Positions 38,952-48,065 of a stretch of 64,000 nt of DNA are shown here, in pieces. This DNA is from Pseudomonadota bacterium (GTDB lineage Bacteria > Pseudomonadota > Gammaproteobacteria > Burkholderiales > Rhodocyclaceae): the NCBI GenBank assembly GCA_018241725.1, contig JAFEDI010000101.1, positions 1-64,000 of the forward strand. Direction: 5' to 3'. Position numbers and translations under genes: made by a program. Under the pieces are notes generated by a model that saw only the letters and a list, made by a program, of their open reading frames with translations, searched no databases and was not told the DNA's origin. Each line of letters opens with the position of its first letter. The first letter of the stretch is position 1.

Positions 38952-39289
38952 GCGAGCCCGTCAAGCCGAAGATCGGCGGCTACCGCCGCCACCTGCTGGT
39001 ATGCACCGGCCCGCGATGCACCGCCGACGGCCAGTCGCAGGCCCTGTTCGACAGCCTCGGCGCCAAGTTCAAGGCGGCTGGGCTGGACGGCGGCGAGCTG
39101 CGCGTCAAGCGCACCCGGGCGGCGTGCTTCGCCGCCTGCAAGGGCGGCCCGATCCTGTGCGTGCAGCCGGACGGCACCTGGTACTACGGCGTCACCGACG
39201 CGGTGATGGACCGCATCGTCGACGAGCATCTGGTCGGCGGCCAGCCGGTGGCCGAGCACGTCTTCCACCAGGCCGGCGAGCCGGACTGA
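38948..39289 (+). CDS. (2Fe-2S) thioredoxin-like ferredoxin, CbiW-like position
   Basis: A 113-residue thioredoxin-fold 2Fe-2S protein: C-x5-C in VCTGPRC near residue 20 and C-x3-C in ACFAAC near 60, followed by GPILCVQPDGTWYYGV, all usual for this family. Similar proteins (CbiW and relatives) occur in cobalamin operons and are thought to serve redox steps; the exact reaction is not settled. The ATG overlaps the cobJ stop. Confidence 0.83.
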   Translation: MSEPVKPKIGGYRRHLLVCTGPRCTADGQSQALFDSLGAKFKAAGLDGGELRVKRTRAACFAACKGGPILCVQPDGTWYYGVTDAVMDRIVDEHLVGGQPVAEHVFHQAGEPD

Positions 39290-39302
39290 CCGTAACGCCA
39301 CG

Positions 39303-40748
39303 ATGTCCGCACGCATCTCCCGCCTCCTGCATCTTTTCCACCGCTGGCTCGGCATCAGTGCCGGCCTGCTGGTGCTGGGCTGGTTCGTCTCCGGCCTGGT
39401 GATGCTGTATTCGCCCTTTCCGCGCCTGACCGCGGACGAGCGGGTCCAGCACCTGGAAGTTCTGCACGGCGAGGCGCTGCGGATCAGCCCCGCCGAGGCG
39501 GCCACCCAATGCCCCGGCACGCCGCGCGGCGCGCGTCTGGCCATGCTCGCAGGGCGTCCGGTCTACCACTTCAACGGCGGCAAGACGGCCTGCAGCGTGT
39601 GGGCCGACGACGGCCGCTGGGTCGGCCCAGTGTCTGCCGACATGGCCCGCGAGGCGGCCCGACGCTTCCTGCCTGGCGTGCCGCTGGCGGAACCGGAACC
39701 CATCGAGCGCGACCAGTGGAGCGTCTACACCAGCTACAACGCCCACCGTCCGCTGTACCGCATCGCCGCTGAAGACGATGCCGGCACCGTGCTCTACGTA
39801 TCGTCGAAGGGCGGCGAGGTGCTGGCCGACACCAACCGCCGCGAACGCCTGCTCGGCTGGCTGGGCAGCGTGCCCCACTGGATCTACTTCACCTCGCTGC
39901 GCGGCGACGACCTGGGCACCTGGCGCGTGCTGCAGCTGTGGCTGCCGCCCATCGCGTTGCTGACCGCCGTCGCCGGCCTGGCGCTGGGCATCCAGCGGCT
40001 GCGTGTGAGCCGACGCTACCCGCGCGGCCAGATCACGCCCTACCACGGCTGGAAACGCTGGCACCATCTGGCCGGGCTGGCCGTTGGCGGCTTCGCCGTC
40101 ACCTGGCTGCTGTCCGGCTGGCTGTCCAACCACCCCTTCGGCCTGCTGGAGATGAGCAGCCCGCCGCCGGGCAGCGCCCAGCGTCTGGCCGGCGGCCCCT
40201 TCCGCCCGTCCGCCGACGTGGATCTGCTGCACCGCCAGCTGGCCCAGGTGGCAGACGCCCGCGAGGCCGAGTGGTATCGCTTCGGTGGGCGGGAGTACCT
40301 CGAAGTGCGCACGCCTTCCGGCCCCCAGCGCTTCGACGACCAGGGCCACGCCGCCGCCCCCATCGACGTCGCCACCCTCGCTACCGCCGTCGCAGCCATC
40401 GAGCACCAGTCGGTGGCCCGTGCCGAGCTGATCGACCGCGAAGACCTCTACCACTACGGCCGCAACAGCCCGGCGGTGCTGCCCGCCGCGCGCATCCGCC
40501 TGGCCGACGCCCAGGACACCACCTGGTACCTGGACCCGGCCACCGGCCGCATCCTGCAGCGCATCGACAATGCCAACCGCTGGCACCGCTGGGTCTTCAA
40601 CGCCCTGCACCGCCTCGACTTCCCGCCCCTCGCCGGGCTGCGCGAGGGGCTGATCACCTTGCTCTGCCTGCTCGGCGCCAGCCTGGCCGGCAGCGGCTGC
40701 GTCATCGGCTGGCACCGGCTGTTCCGTCGGCGCCGCCGCTCCGCCTAG
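39303..40748 (+). CDS. PepSY-domain membrane protein
   Basis: A 481-residue inner-membrane protein of the PepSY-associated TM family. Helices are visible near residues 16-38, 213-232, 255-276 and 448-470, with large periplasmic PepSY-like domains between (YISSKGGEVL-type strand patterns and WYLDPATGRIL). Relatives are linked to iron or siderophore reduction in the membrane. It starts 13 bp after the ferredoxin gene, so it is probably the last gene of the cobalamin operon; a role in cobalamin or metal uptake is inferred. Confidence 0.78.
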   Translation: MSARISRLLHLFHRWLGISAGLLVLGWFVSGLVMLYSPFPRLTADERVQHLEVLHGEALRISPAEAATQCPGTPRGARLAMLAGRPVYHFNGGKTACSVWADDGRWVGPVSADMAREAARRFLPGVPLAEPEPIERDQWSVYTSYNAHRPLYRIAAEDDAGTVLYVSSKGGEVLADTNRRERLLGWLGSVPHWIYFTSLRGDDLGTWRVLQLWLPPIALLTAVAGLALGIQRLRVSRRYPRGQITPYHGWKRWHHLAGLAVGGFAVTWLLSGWLSNHPFGLLEMSSPPPGSAQRLAGGPFRPSADVDLLHRQLAQVADAREAEWYRFGGREYLEVRTPSGPQRFDDQGHAAAPIDVATLATAVAAIEHQSVARAELIDREDLYHYGRNSPAVLPAARIRLADAQDTTWYLDPATGRILQRIDNANRWHRWVFNALHRLDFPPLAGLREGLITLLCLLGASLAGSGCVIGWHRLFRRRRRSA

Positions 40749-41238
40749 CCACCTAGCCGCCTCGAAAGAGCCTCCATGAAAAGACGTTTCGCCCGCCTCT
40801 CCGGGGGGGGGGCGCGGCGTCTGCGCCGGCCCGCACATCGGCTTCCGAACCGGCGCAATTCATATGGCGCATCGCGAACCAACTTCCGGCATGGCATAAC
40901 GGCTTTCATGGCATGCCGAATCAAGTTCGCACATGCCAGATAAGACTTCGGCCCACTCCGAATCGTCTTACCCACAGGCCGATCTTGAATCAGGGATTTC
41001 CGAATTCGACATTGCCAAGTGAAAATTCGATGTGATCGCGCCCACATTGAATGTTTCCCCCGATATGCCGATAAAGCTGGCATGTACAAGCATGCCGCCG
41101 CCGCGACATCGTCATCGCACCCTGTTCGTGACGCAACAGACTTGAACGCTTCAAGGCGATGGAGGATCCTTGATCTGTCGCCCGCCAATGGACGGCACAT
41201 AACAACAACAGCACTACATGAGCTTTCGAGGAGCCGCG
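40749..41238. other. 490-bp gap with a G10 tract
   Basis: No gene of known family. A 55-codon ORF at 40776-40943 starts MKRRFARLSGGGARR and contains a run of ten G (40803-40812). Changing the tract by one G gives other short frames, the longest (eleven G) running to about 85 codons without a recognisable product. The CATGGCAT/ATGCCGAA repeats near 40895-40920 form an imperfect inverted repeat. The promoter of the downstream diguanylate cyclase should be near the right end. Confidence 0.5.
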
Positions 41239-42810
41239 ATGGGCACTGCCCTGGAGACGCTTCTCCACTACTTCGGACGCTTCGTCCTGCCCTGTCTGAT
41301 CGCATTCGGCTCAGCCGGCCTGGCCCACGGCGAGGACGCACAGCAAGTCTTCCGCGTCGGCATCACTTCCTTCCGTGACAAGTCGGTCACGCTGCGGGAA
41401 TGGGGGCCGACGATGGATTACCTGGCGGAGAAGATTCCCGGCAGCCGCTTCGTCGTCGTGCCGATGGGCCTGCAGGAATTCGAGGCCGCCCTCAGCCGCA
41501 ACGAGATCGACTTCGTCATCACCAACCCTGAGCACTACATCGTGATGGAGGCGCGCCATGGCGTGTCCCGCGTTGCGACGCTGGTGAAGCGCGAGAATGG
41601 CCGCCTGGTCAACCAGTTCGGCGGCGTGGTGTTTGCGCGTAGCGACCGCCATGACATCCACGGTCTGGAGAACCTGAAGGGGAAACGGATCGCTTCGGTG
41701 GACCGCACGTCCTTCGCCGCCTACCTGCTGCAGTACGATCTGCTGAAGGAGCACGATGTGGACATCGACCGCGACTGCCAGGTGGATTTCCTCGGTTTTC
41801 CCCAGGACCTGAGCGTCACCGCGGTGCTGGAAGGACGCGCCGACGTCGGCTTCGTCCGCACCGGTGTGCTGGAGGCGATGGCCCGCGAAGGGCGGATCGA
41901 CCTGGCGCAGATCCAGATCCTGCATGCCGTGCCGAAAGACAACTTCCCCTTCCTGATCTCGACCGGGCTTTACCCTGAATGGCCTTTTGCTGCCGTGCCG
42001 CGGGTGCCGATCGACATCCGCAACCAGGTTGCCGCAGCGCTCCTGCTGATGCCGCCAAACACGCCGATGGCGCAGAGCGCACGCTATTACCGCTGGTCCA
42101 CGCCGGTGGAGTATCTCAGCGTACAAAGCCTGATGCGGCGGCATCACATCTACCCCTTCGACAAGGTCGAGGCGATCACGCCGGCGCAGATCTTCCGGCG
42201 CTATACGCCCCATATCCTGCTGGTCGCACTGGCCGTTGTACTGCTGATGGCCACGCTGTACTTGCGCGCGCGCCGTCTGAACCGTGCATTGGTCCAATCC
42301 CGCCGGCAGCTCGACCACCTTGCCCATTACGACGCCCTCACCGGCCTGCCCAACCGCAATCTGCTCGACTACGATCTCGAAAGGGCCCTTAGCCAGGCAC
42401 ATCGTGGCGGACAGGAGTTTGCGCTATGCCTGATGGACCTGGACGGGTTCAAGCCGATCAATGACCGCTGGGGCCACAAGGTCGGCGACGAAGTGCTGCG
42501 GGAGATCGCCCAGCGCCTGCAGGGCAGCCTGCGTACCGGCGACCGGGTGGCCCGCTGGGGCGGCGATGAATTCGTTCTGCTGCTCAACGGGGTTGCCACC
42601 CGGCAGCAGCTGGCTGAAATCATCGAGCGCATCCTGCACGTGGTGGCCAGGCCGCTCGACAGTTGCAGCGGTGCCCACGTCTGCGCCAGCATCGGCGTCA
42701 GCCTGTACCCGCGAACGGCGAAGGACGCCGACGGCCTGCTGAAGGCTGCCGACGAGGCCATGTACAAGGCCAAGGGCGCCGGCGGTAACCGCTGGGCCGC
42801 CCAGGCATAG
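41239..42810 (+). CDS. Diguanylate cyclase with PhnD-like periplasmic sensor domain
   Basis: A 523-residue membrane signalling protein. A signal/anchor segment (about 5-33) is followed by a PhnD-type ligand-binding domain (about 36-290), a helix (about 326-344) and a GGDEF domain (about 365-520) with intact GGDEF and an RxxD inhibition site (RTGD) five residues before it. It should make c-di-GMP in response to a periplasmic ligand, perhaps a phosphonate- or phosphite-like oxyanion (inference). The ATG at 41239 has a GAGGAG site; an upstream in-frame ATG at 41218 does not. Confidence 0.9.
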   Translation: MGTALETLLHYFGRFVLPCLIAFGSAGLAHGEDAQQVFRVGITSFRDKSVTLREWGPTMDYLAEKIPGSRFVVVPMGLQEFEAALSRNEIDFVITNPEHYIVMEARHGVSRVATLVKRENGRLVNQFGGVVFARSDRHDIHGLENLKGKRIASVDRTSFAAYLLQYDLLKEHDVDIDRDCQVDFLGFPQDLSVTAVLEGRADVGFVRTGVLEAMAREGRIDLAQIQILHAVPKDNFPFLISTGLYPEWPFAAVPRVPIDIRNQVAAALLLMPPNTPMAQSARYYRWSTPVEYLSVQSLMRRHHIYPFDKVEAITPAQIFRRYTPHILLVALAVVLLMATLYLRARRLNRALVQSRRQLDHLAHYDALTGLPNRNLLDYDLERALSQAHRGGQEFALCLMDLDGFKPINDRWGHKVGDEVLREIAQRLQGSLRTGDRVARWGGDEFVLLLNGVATRQQLAEIIERILHVVARPLDSCSGAHVCASIGVSLYPRTAKDADGLLKAADEAMYKAKGAGGNRWAAQA

Positions 42811-42831
42811 GCATGGGCGGCCCAGCGGCAC

Positions 42832-44517
42832 TCAGACGCTGAACTGCTCGACCGAGGCCTTGAGCTGCTGGGCCAGGCTGGCCAGATCCTCGGCGGCAGC
42901 CGACACGTCCCGCACGATACCGGAGGTTTCCTCGGACATCTCCACCGTGCGCTGGACGTTGCCCGCAATCAGGTTGCTCGTCGCACTCTGCTCGTGCAAC
43001 GCGGTCGAGATTTCCGCCACCGACGCCAGCACCTGTTCGATGCTGCCCTGGATCTGCCCCATCGCCGTATCGGCCTGGCCGGCCATCTGGACGCCTTCCT
43101 CGACACAGGCTAGACCGCCGTTCATACCTTCGACGGCGGCCTGGGTGTCGCTCCAGATACGCTCGATCATCCCGGCGATTTCCTGGGTGGACAGCGCCGT
43201 CCGCTCGGACAGCTTGCGCACCTCGTCGGCCACCACCGCAAAGCCGCGCCCGTGCTCCCCGGCGCGGGCGGCCTCGATGGCGGCATTCAGCGCGAGCAGA
43301 TTGGTCTGGTCGGCAATCTCCTTGATGACGCTGACGATGCGCGAAATCTGGTTGGAGCTTTCACCGAGGGACGTCACGCGTTCCGACGAGCGCACCACCG
43401 CCCCGGAAATCTTCTGCATCTCCCCAACCATCTCCTGCACCGCCTGGGTCCCGCTGCGGGCCAGGGAGCCCGTCTCCGACGCATGGCGGTCCACCTCCGA
43501 CGCATTGTCGGCGATGTTGCCGATGCAGGCCGTCAGTTGCTCGACCGATGCCGCCGATGCGGCGGACGCGTCGTTCTGGCGTTCCGTCGCCTGCAGCATC
43601 GCGCTCGACGAGGCGGACAGGCGCTGTGCCGAGGTGGCGAGCTCAGCGGCGCTTCGCACGATGCGCCCGACGATCTCCCGCAGCCCAGCCTGCATCTGCC
43701 GGGTCGCAAAGAGCAGGCTGGAGTCATCCCCCGGCCGCGTGACGATCTCCTCCGACAACTTGCCCTGGGCGATGTGCCGCACGACGTCTATGACGTAGCG
43801 TGGCTCGCCGCCCAGTTGCCGGAGCAGGCGGCTGACAATCAACCCGATGAGCAGGAACAGCACGAACTGCAGCAGCGCCTGGCCGATCCACAGGCCGCGG
43901 TTGAGCGTTCGCAGGGCCGCCATGTCGCTTTCGATATCGATCGTCACGCTGGCCCCGCCCAGCACGAAGCCCTCCTCCACACCGTGGCACTTGAGGCATT
44001 CGATGCTGCGGAAATTCTTCATCGCCACATAGGGAACGACAACACGCAACTGAGTGCCCCCCGACGGCGGGTGGAACAGACGGATTTCCTCTTTGCCGGA
44101 TTGCAGTATCCGCTGGTCCAGTTCGTCCGCCGGCAACTCCTGCGGTAGCGCCGGCGGAAACTCCTCGTCCAGTTGCTTGGCACGGAAGACACGCAGTTCG
44201 CGGATGAATTCAGACTTGCCGATCTTCTCGATATACAGCGTGCGACTCTTCTGATCGCTGATGACCTCGCTGTCGCCAGCCTTGGTGATCATCAGCGTAT
44301 TGAGGCCGTTGATGGCACCATCGGCAACCATCCGCGCCCGATCGGCGGCAGCGGCCAGGGTCTGCCGCTCGAGGTGCTGCATGAGCCACAACTGCATCAG
44401 GACGAAAACCAGCACCAGCGCCCCCTGGATCAGAAGCTGGAGTCTGGCCCGAAGCCCGAGTTGCTGCCACCACGATGCAAGCCAATCCAAAATATCCCCC
44501 TGCAAGGCATTGCCCAT
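42832..44517 (-). CDS. Methyl-accepting chemotaxis protein with c-type heme sensor domain
   Basis: A 561-residue chemoreceptor. TM1 (about 26-46), a periplasmic DUF3365-type domain (about 47-215) that contains CLKCHG (CxxCH, c-type heme motif near residue 175), TM2 (about 217-238), a HAMP-like region and a C-terminal signalling domain with the hairpin tip [21 protein letters not shown] heme in the periplasm points to sensing redox state, O2 or NO (inference). It ends 21 bp from the convergent diguanylate cyclase gene and starts near the left end of the integrated element. Confidence 0.93.
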   Translation of the reverse strand: MGNALQGDILDWLASWWQQLGLRARLQLLIQGALVLVFVLMQLWLMQHLERQTLAAAADRARMVADGAINGLNTLMITKAGDSEVISDQKSRTLYIEKIGKSEFIRELRVFRAKQLDEEFPPALPQELPADELDQRILQSGKEEIRLFHPPSGGTQLRVVVPYVAMKNFRSIECLKCHGVEEGFVLGGASVTIDIESDMAALRTLNRGLWIGQALLQFVLFLLIGLIVSRLLRQLGGEPRYVIDVVRHIAQGKLSEEIVTRPGDDSSLLFATRQMQAGLREIVGRIVRSAAELATSAQRLSASSSAMLQATERQNDASAASAASVEQLTACIGNIADNASEVDRHASETGSLARSGTQAVQEMVGEMQKISGAVVRSSERVTSLGESSNQISRIVSVIKEIADQTNLLALNAAIEAARAGEHGRGFAVVADEVRKLSERTALSTQEIAGMIERIWSDTQAAVEGMNGGLACVEEGVQMAGQADTAMGQIQGSIEQVLASVAEISTALHEQSATSNLIAGNVQRTVEMSEETSGIVRDVSAAAEDLASLAQQLKASVEQFSV

Positions 44518-44595
44518 TATGTCTATAAGGGAATTAGATCACATGGCATCCACCACAGCCATTTGCAGGCACCTGTCCGCCCTGCGAACAAAAGC

Positions 44596-44645
44596 AAAAA
44601 CGCCCCGAAAGGGGCGTCTTTACTGGGTATCTGGCGGAAGCGGTG
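44596..44645. repeat. Left attachment repeat (attL)
   Basis: A 50-bp copy of the tRNA-Ser 3' end and its terminator hairpin (CGCCCC-GAAA-GGGGCG), matching 53662-53711 except for C instead of T at 44618. Sequence just inside still shows a decayed TCGAACTCACG match to the tRNA T-arm. Confidence 0.88.
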
Positions 44646-44774
44646 TCCGCCCTCCGTCGAACTCACGGTTTTCCACGACATCCCATATCGTCCACATTCT
44701 CCTTTGTTAACATCAATTTGACGTAGTGCTATGTACACGTGGGACAGCATGGAATAACATGCAATCACCCCCTG

Positions 44775-44786
44775 AATGGCATACAG
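44775..44786 (+). repeat. Candidate integrase arm site, left
   Basis: AATGGCATACAG occurs here, 19 bp before the integrase start, and twice near the right end (53633 and 53645). Its presence inside both ends suits integrase or excisionase arm binding. Confidence 0.5.
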
Positions 44787-44804
44787 ATTGATCTACAAGG
44801 AAAT

Positions 44805-46064
44805 ATGGCGGAGATGGGCAAGCGCGACCACGAACCGGGCAAGCTGGTGCCGGTAACTCTCAGGAAATTGCCCGACGGCTGGCACGCCGATGGCGGCAAT
44901 CTGTACCTGTTCGTACGGGGTGCAAGTCGCACCTGGGTATTCAGGTTCACCGCACCCGACGGCAAGCGTAAGAACATGGGCCTTGGGTCGCTGGCCGACG
45001 TCGGCCTAGCCCAAGCACGTGATCTGGCAAAGCAGCTGCGGGCCAAGGTCAAAGACCCGACGGCGCCGACTGATCCCCAGCGCGAGCGCATAGAAGCTCG
45101 GCAGGCGGTCAAGCTCGAACAGGCCCGGCGGATGACCTTCAAGCAGTGCGCGGAGGCATGCATCGAAGCCCTGCGTCCTGGCTGGAAGAATCCGAAGCAC
45201 GGGCAGCAATGGGAGAACACCCTCAGCGCCTACACCTACCCGATCATCGGCGACTTGCCGGTGGCGGACGTCGACACCCCACTGGTCGTCAAATGCCTGG
45301 GGCCGATCTGGACCACGAAGAACGAGACGGCGAGCCGCCTACGTGGGCGCATCGAGGTCATACTCGACTGGGCCAAGGTGAACAAGCTCCGGAGCGGCGA
45401 GAACCCAGCACGCTGGAAAGGACACCTCGACAAGCTACTGGCGGCGCCGACGAAAGTCCAAAAGGCCGGGCATCACGCAGCGCTTCCCTATGCGCAGATG
45501 GGCGAGTTCATGCAGGGGCTTCGAACCAAGGAAGGCATGGGGGCGCGCGCCCTGGAGTTCGCCATCCTGACGGCGACCCGCTCCGGTGAGGTACGCGGCG
45601 CCAAGTGGTCGGAGATCGACCAGCAGGCCCGCACATGGACGATTCCAGCGGATCGGATGAAGGCGGGGAAGGAACATCGAGTTCCCCTGTCCGACGCAGC
45701 CATGGCCCTCCTGACGGCCTTGCCGAGGCTCGACGACGAAGACCTTGTGTTCCCCAGCACCAAACGCGGCCGGCCGCTGTCAGACATGACCTTGACCGCA
45801 GTCCTGCGCAGGATGGAACGCGGCGACCTGACCGCCCACGGCTTCCGGTCCACGTTCCGCGACTGGGCCGGCGAAACAACCGCCTACCCCCGGGAAGTCA
45901 TCGAGCACGCCCTAGCCCACCAGTTGCGGGACAAAGCCGAAGCGGCCTATCAGCGCGGCGACCTGCTCGAGAAACGGCGGCGACTCATGGGGGACTGGGC
46001 CAACTACTGTGAGACGGTCCACAGCACGACGGCGAACGTAACGCAGTTGCGGGGTGCAGCATGA
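44805..46064 (+). CDS. int: Tyrosine recombinase (integrase) of the P4 type
   Basis: A 419-residue tyrosine recombinase that should integrate and excise the element. An N-terminal DUF4102-like arm-binding domain (WHADGGNLYLFVRGA), a core-binding domain (about 110-200) and a C-terminal catalytic domain are visible. Catalytic residues: Arg in TATRSGEVRG, His-x-x-Arg in AHGFRSTFRDWA, and the Tyr in EAAYQRGD. The ATG at 44805 follows AAGG; 22 extra upstream codons are less likely. The stop overlaps the next gene as ATGA. Confidence 0.95.
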   Translation: MAEMGKRDHEPGKLVPVTLRKLPDGWHADGGNLYLFVRGASRTWVFRFTAPDGKRKNMGLGSLADVGLAQARDLAKQLRAKVKDPTAPTDPQRERIEARQAVKLEQARRMTFKQCAEACIEALRPGWKNPKHGQQWENTLSAYTYPIIGDLPVADVDTPLVVKCLGPIWTTKNETASRLRGRIEVILDWAKVNKLRSGENPARWKGHLDKLLAAPTKVQKAGHHAALPYAQMGEFMQGLRTKEGMGARALEFAILTATRSGEVRGAKWSEIDQQARTWTIPADRMKAGKEHRVPLSDAAMALLTALPRLDDEDLVFPSTKRGRPLSDMTLTAVLRRMERGDLTAHGFRSTFRDWAGETTAYPREVIEHALAHQLRDKAEAAYQRGDLLEKRRRLMGDWANYCETVHSTTANVTQLRGAA

Positions 46065-46834
46065 GTGCTGGCCCCTTCTGGCGCTACACCGACGACGGCA
46101 CCAAGCGTATCTGCGTGCATTGCGGAGCGGCATTTCCGCTGGCGTTCACTCCGTTCATTCCCGAGCGTGAAGCCCCCGAACGGGACATAGAGGCCCAGTC
46201 CCGGCCCGTGATCGCGTCGCAGACGTTCCACTGGTTCCTTCAACTGGCTGGCACGCCGAACACCCCCGACGAAGTCGCCAAGTTCGCGGACGAACTGCGC
46301 ACGACGGTGACGCCGAATAACGCCAGGGTACAAACAAACCGCGTGTTCCGGAGGCGCGGCCCCGCTGTCCGCGCGGCCCTTGTGTGGCTGACGGCCCCCG
46401 ACCTTCTCGACGCAATCAAAGCGAAGGGCTGCACGCTCACCAGTGAGACGCACGAAGCCACGGTGACAGCGTTCCGACAGATAGTCGACGGAGACTTGCC
46501 GACGGAAGCACTCGGCATGGTCCAACAACGTGGGCGAGACGTCGGGCTACCCGTGACGCAGGAAGCCGCCGCGTTCGTCGAATACCTAGTGACGGCGAAG
46601 GGCGGCGGATACTCACGGAACCGCGCCGAAGAAATCGCGGCGCAACTCTTCAAGGTGAGAGCCGACGGCATCAGGAAACATGCAGGCATCGCCGCGATGA
46701 ACGAGACGTCGGCCGCCGCACTGGCGCTCTGGGGGCTGGCCCGGATACACGGAGCAAACCCCGGCGCCGTAGATGCCGTCACCGACCTAGACGCCCTGAA
46801 GGAGGCTGCGACATGGCGCCCCTCTGAGTGGTAA
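46061..46834 (+). CDS. Hypothetical protein next to integrase
   Basis: A 257-residue protein that I do not recognise. A possible zinc pair CVHCG lies near residue 18; the rest is helical and has no membrane segment. Its ATG overlaps the integrase stop by 4 bases, so it is co-translated with the integrase and may be an element-specific accessory factor. The name is left open. Confidence 0.7.
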   Translation: MSAGPFWRYTDDGTKRICVHCGAAFPLAFTPFIPEREAPERDIEAQSRPVIASQTFHWFLQLAGTPNTPDEVAKFADELRTTVTPNNARVQTNRVFRRRGPAVRAALVWLTAPDLLDAIKAKGCTLTSETHEATVTAFRQIVDGDLPTEALGMVQQRGRDVGLPVTQEAAAFVEYLVTAKGGGYSRNRAEEIAAQLFKVRADGIRKHAGIAAMNETSAAALALWGLARIHGANPGAVDAVTDLDALKEAATWRPSEW

Positions 46835-46905
46835 CGATTAGCCCCCCGGAGCGATATGGCGCGTAGTGCGAACCTAGGGACTCATTCACTCCCCGAGGTA
46901 TCACC

Positions 46906-47112
46906 ATGCACCAAACTACTCGCCGTGCTCTTCGCGTCCGGCAAGTCCTCGAAAAAACCGGCCTGAGTCGCACCCACCTGTACCGCCTCCAGCAGCAGGG
47001 CGACTTCCCCCCGTCGGTCAAGCTGTCGGAACGTGTCGCGGTCTGGGACGAAGCCGCTGTCGATGACTGGCTGGCCGCGAAGTTCTCCAGCACCTGCAAG
47101 GAGGGCGAATGA
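46906..47112 (+). CDS. AlpA-family regulator/excisionase
   Basis: A 68-residue MerR/AlpA-type helix-turn-helix protein (RVRQVLEKTGLSRTHLYRLQ then GDFPPSVKLSERVAVWDEA). AlpA proteins act as activators or excisionases in P4-like elements. A CGAGG site precedes the ATG, and the stop overlaps the primase start as ATGA. Confidence 0.87.
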   Translation: MHQTTRRALRVRQVLEKTGLSRTHLYRLQQQGDFPPSVKLSERVAVWDEAAVDDWLAAKFSSTCKEGE

Positions 47113-48065
47113 GCACGAAGGGGAGCCAGGCCCCGGAGTTCTGCCGCTCTATCCTGGGCGATGGCATCCGCTTCGCCTTCACCTTGCCCAATGGCCGGCA
47201 CCACGCATGCGCCGATGATGTGGAACTGATCGCCACCACGGCCCGGATGGACGCAGAAGGCAAGACCGTCTATTTCGCCTGCGCGACCTACGCGGAGCCC
47301 TACATCACCGGACCCGATGGGAAGGCCCGCTTCCGCACGAAGGACAACGTGTCCCAGGTGAAAGCCATTTGGCTGGATATCGACTGCGGGGCGGACAAGG
47401 CCGCCAAGGGGGCAGGCTACAGCACGAAGAATGAAGCCTTCCAAGCCTTGAAAGACTTCTGCAAAGCCGCTGTCCTGCCGATGCCCACATGGATCGTGGA
47501 TAGCGGCAACGGCCTGCACCTGTACTGGGCACTGATGGGAGCAACGGCCCGCGAGCCATGGGAGGCCACTACTGGGAGGCTGAAGCAGGTTTGCCAGCGC
47601 CTGGGCTTCCTGGCGGACCCGAGCCGCACAACCGACGCGGCATCGGTGCTGCGCCTGCCTGGCACCACGAACCGCAAAAACCCGGCCAACCCGAAGATGG
47701 TGAAGCTCAAGCACAAGGGCAAGCCCGTGAGCCTGGAAGCGTTTGACGCTGCCGTGTGCGCTGCGCTGGCCCGCATGGGCGAGGAGAAGCCCCACGAGGT
47801 GCAGGAGCTGCCGGAAGGGATCGGCGCCCCGCCAGCCTGGGCCAAGGCCAGCGGGGGCACGGGGAACATCGTTGAGGCAGCACCGCAGCGCCGTCAGCAT
47901 ACCATCGAGGAAGCCGAAGAAGACCTGCGGTACATCGACCCCGATTTGCCCCGCGACGAGTGGCGCGCTGTCCTGGCGGGCCTCAAATACGAGTTCGGTG
48001 AAGCGGCAAAGGATCTTGCCCGCCGCTGGAGCATGGGCGCACTCTGGAAAGGCGGAGCAGCATGA
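47109..48065 (+). CDS. Prim-Pol/RepB-type DNA primase
   Basis: A 318-residue protein with the archaeo-eukaryotic-type primase signatures of plasmid and phage-satellite primases: the metal site WLDIDCG (D-x-D) near residue 79 and SGNGLHLYW with the conserved His near 140. RTTDAASVLRLPGTTNRKN is a family stretch. A small C-terminal helical region (DLPRDEWRAVLAGLKYEFGE) resembles primase C-terminal modules. It should prime element replication together with the ATPase gene that overlaps its stop by 4 bases. Confidence 0.82.
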   Translation: MSTKGSQAPEFCRSILGDGIRFAFTLPNGRHHACADDVELIATTARMDAEGKTVYFACATYAEPYITGPDGKARFRTKDNVSQVKAIWLDIDCGADKAAKGAGYSTKNEAFQALKDFCKAAVLPMPTWIVDSGNGLHLYWALMGATAREPWEATTGRLKQVCQRLGFLADPSRTTDAASVLRLPGTTNRKNPANPKMVKLKHKGKPVSLEAFDAAVCAALARMGEEKPHEVQELPEGIGAPPAWAKASGGTGNIVEAAPQRRQHTIEEAEEDLRYIDPDLPRDEWRAVLAGLKYEFGEAAKDLARRWSMGALWKGGAA

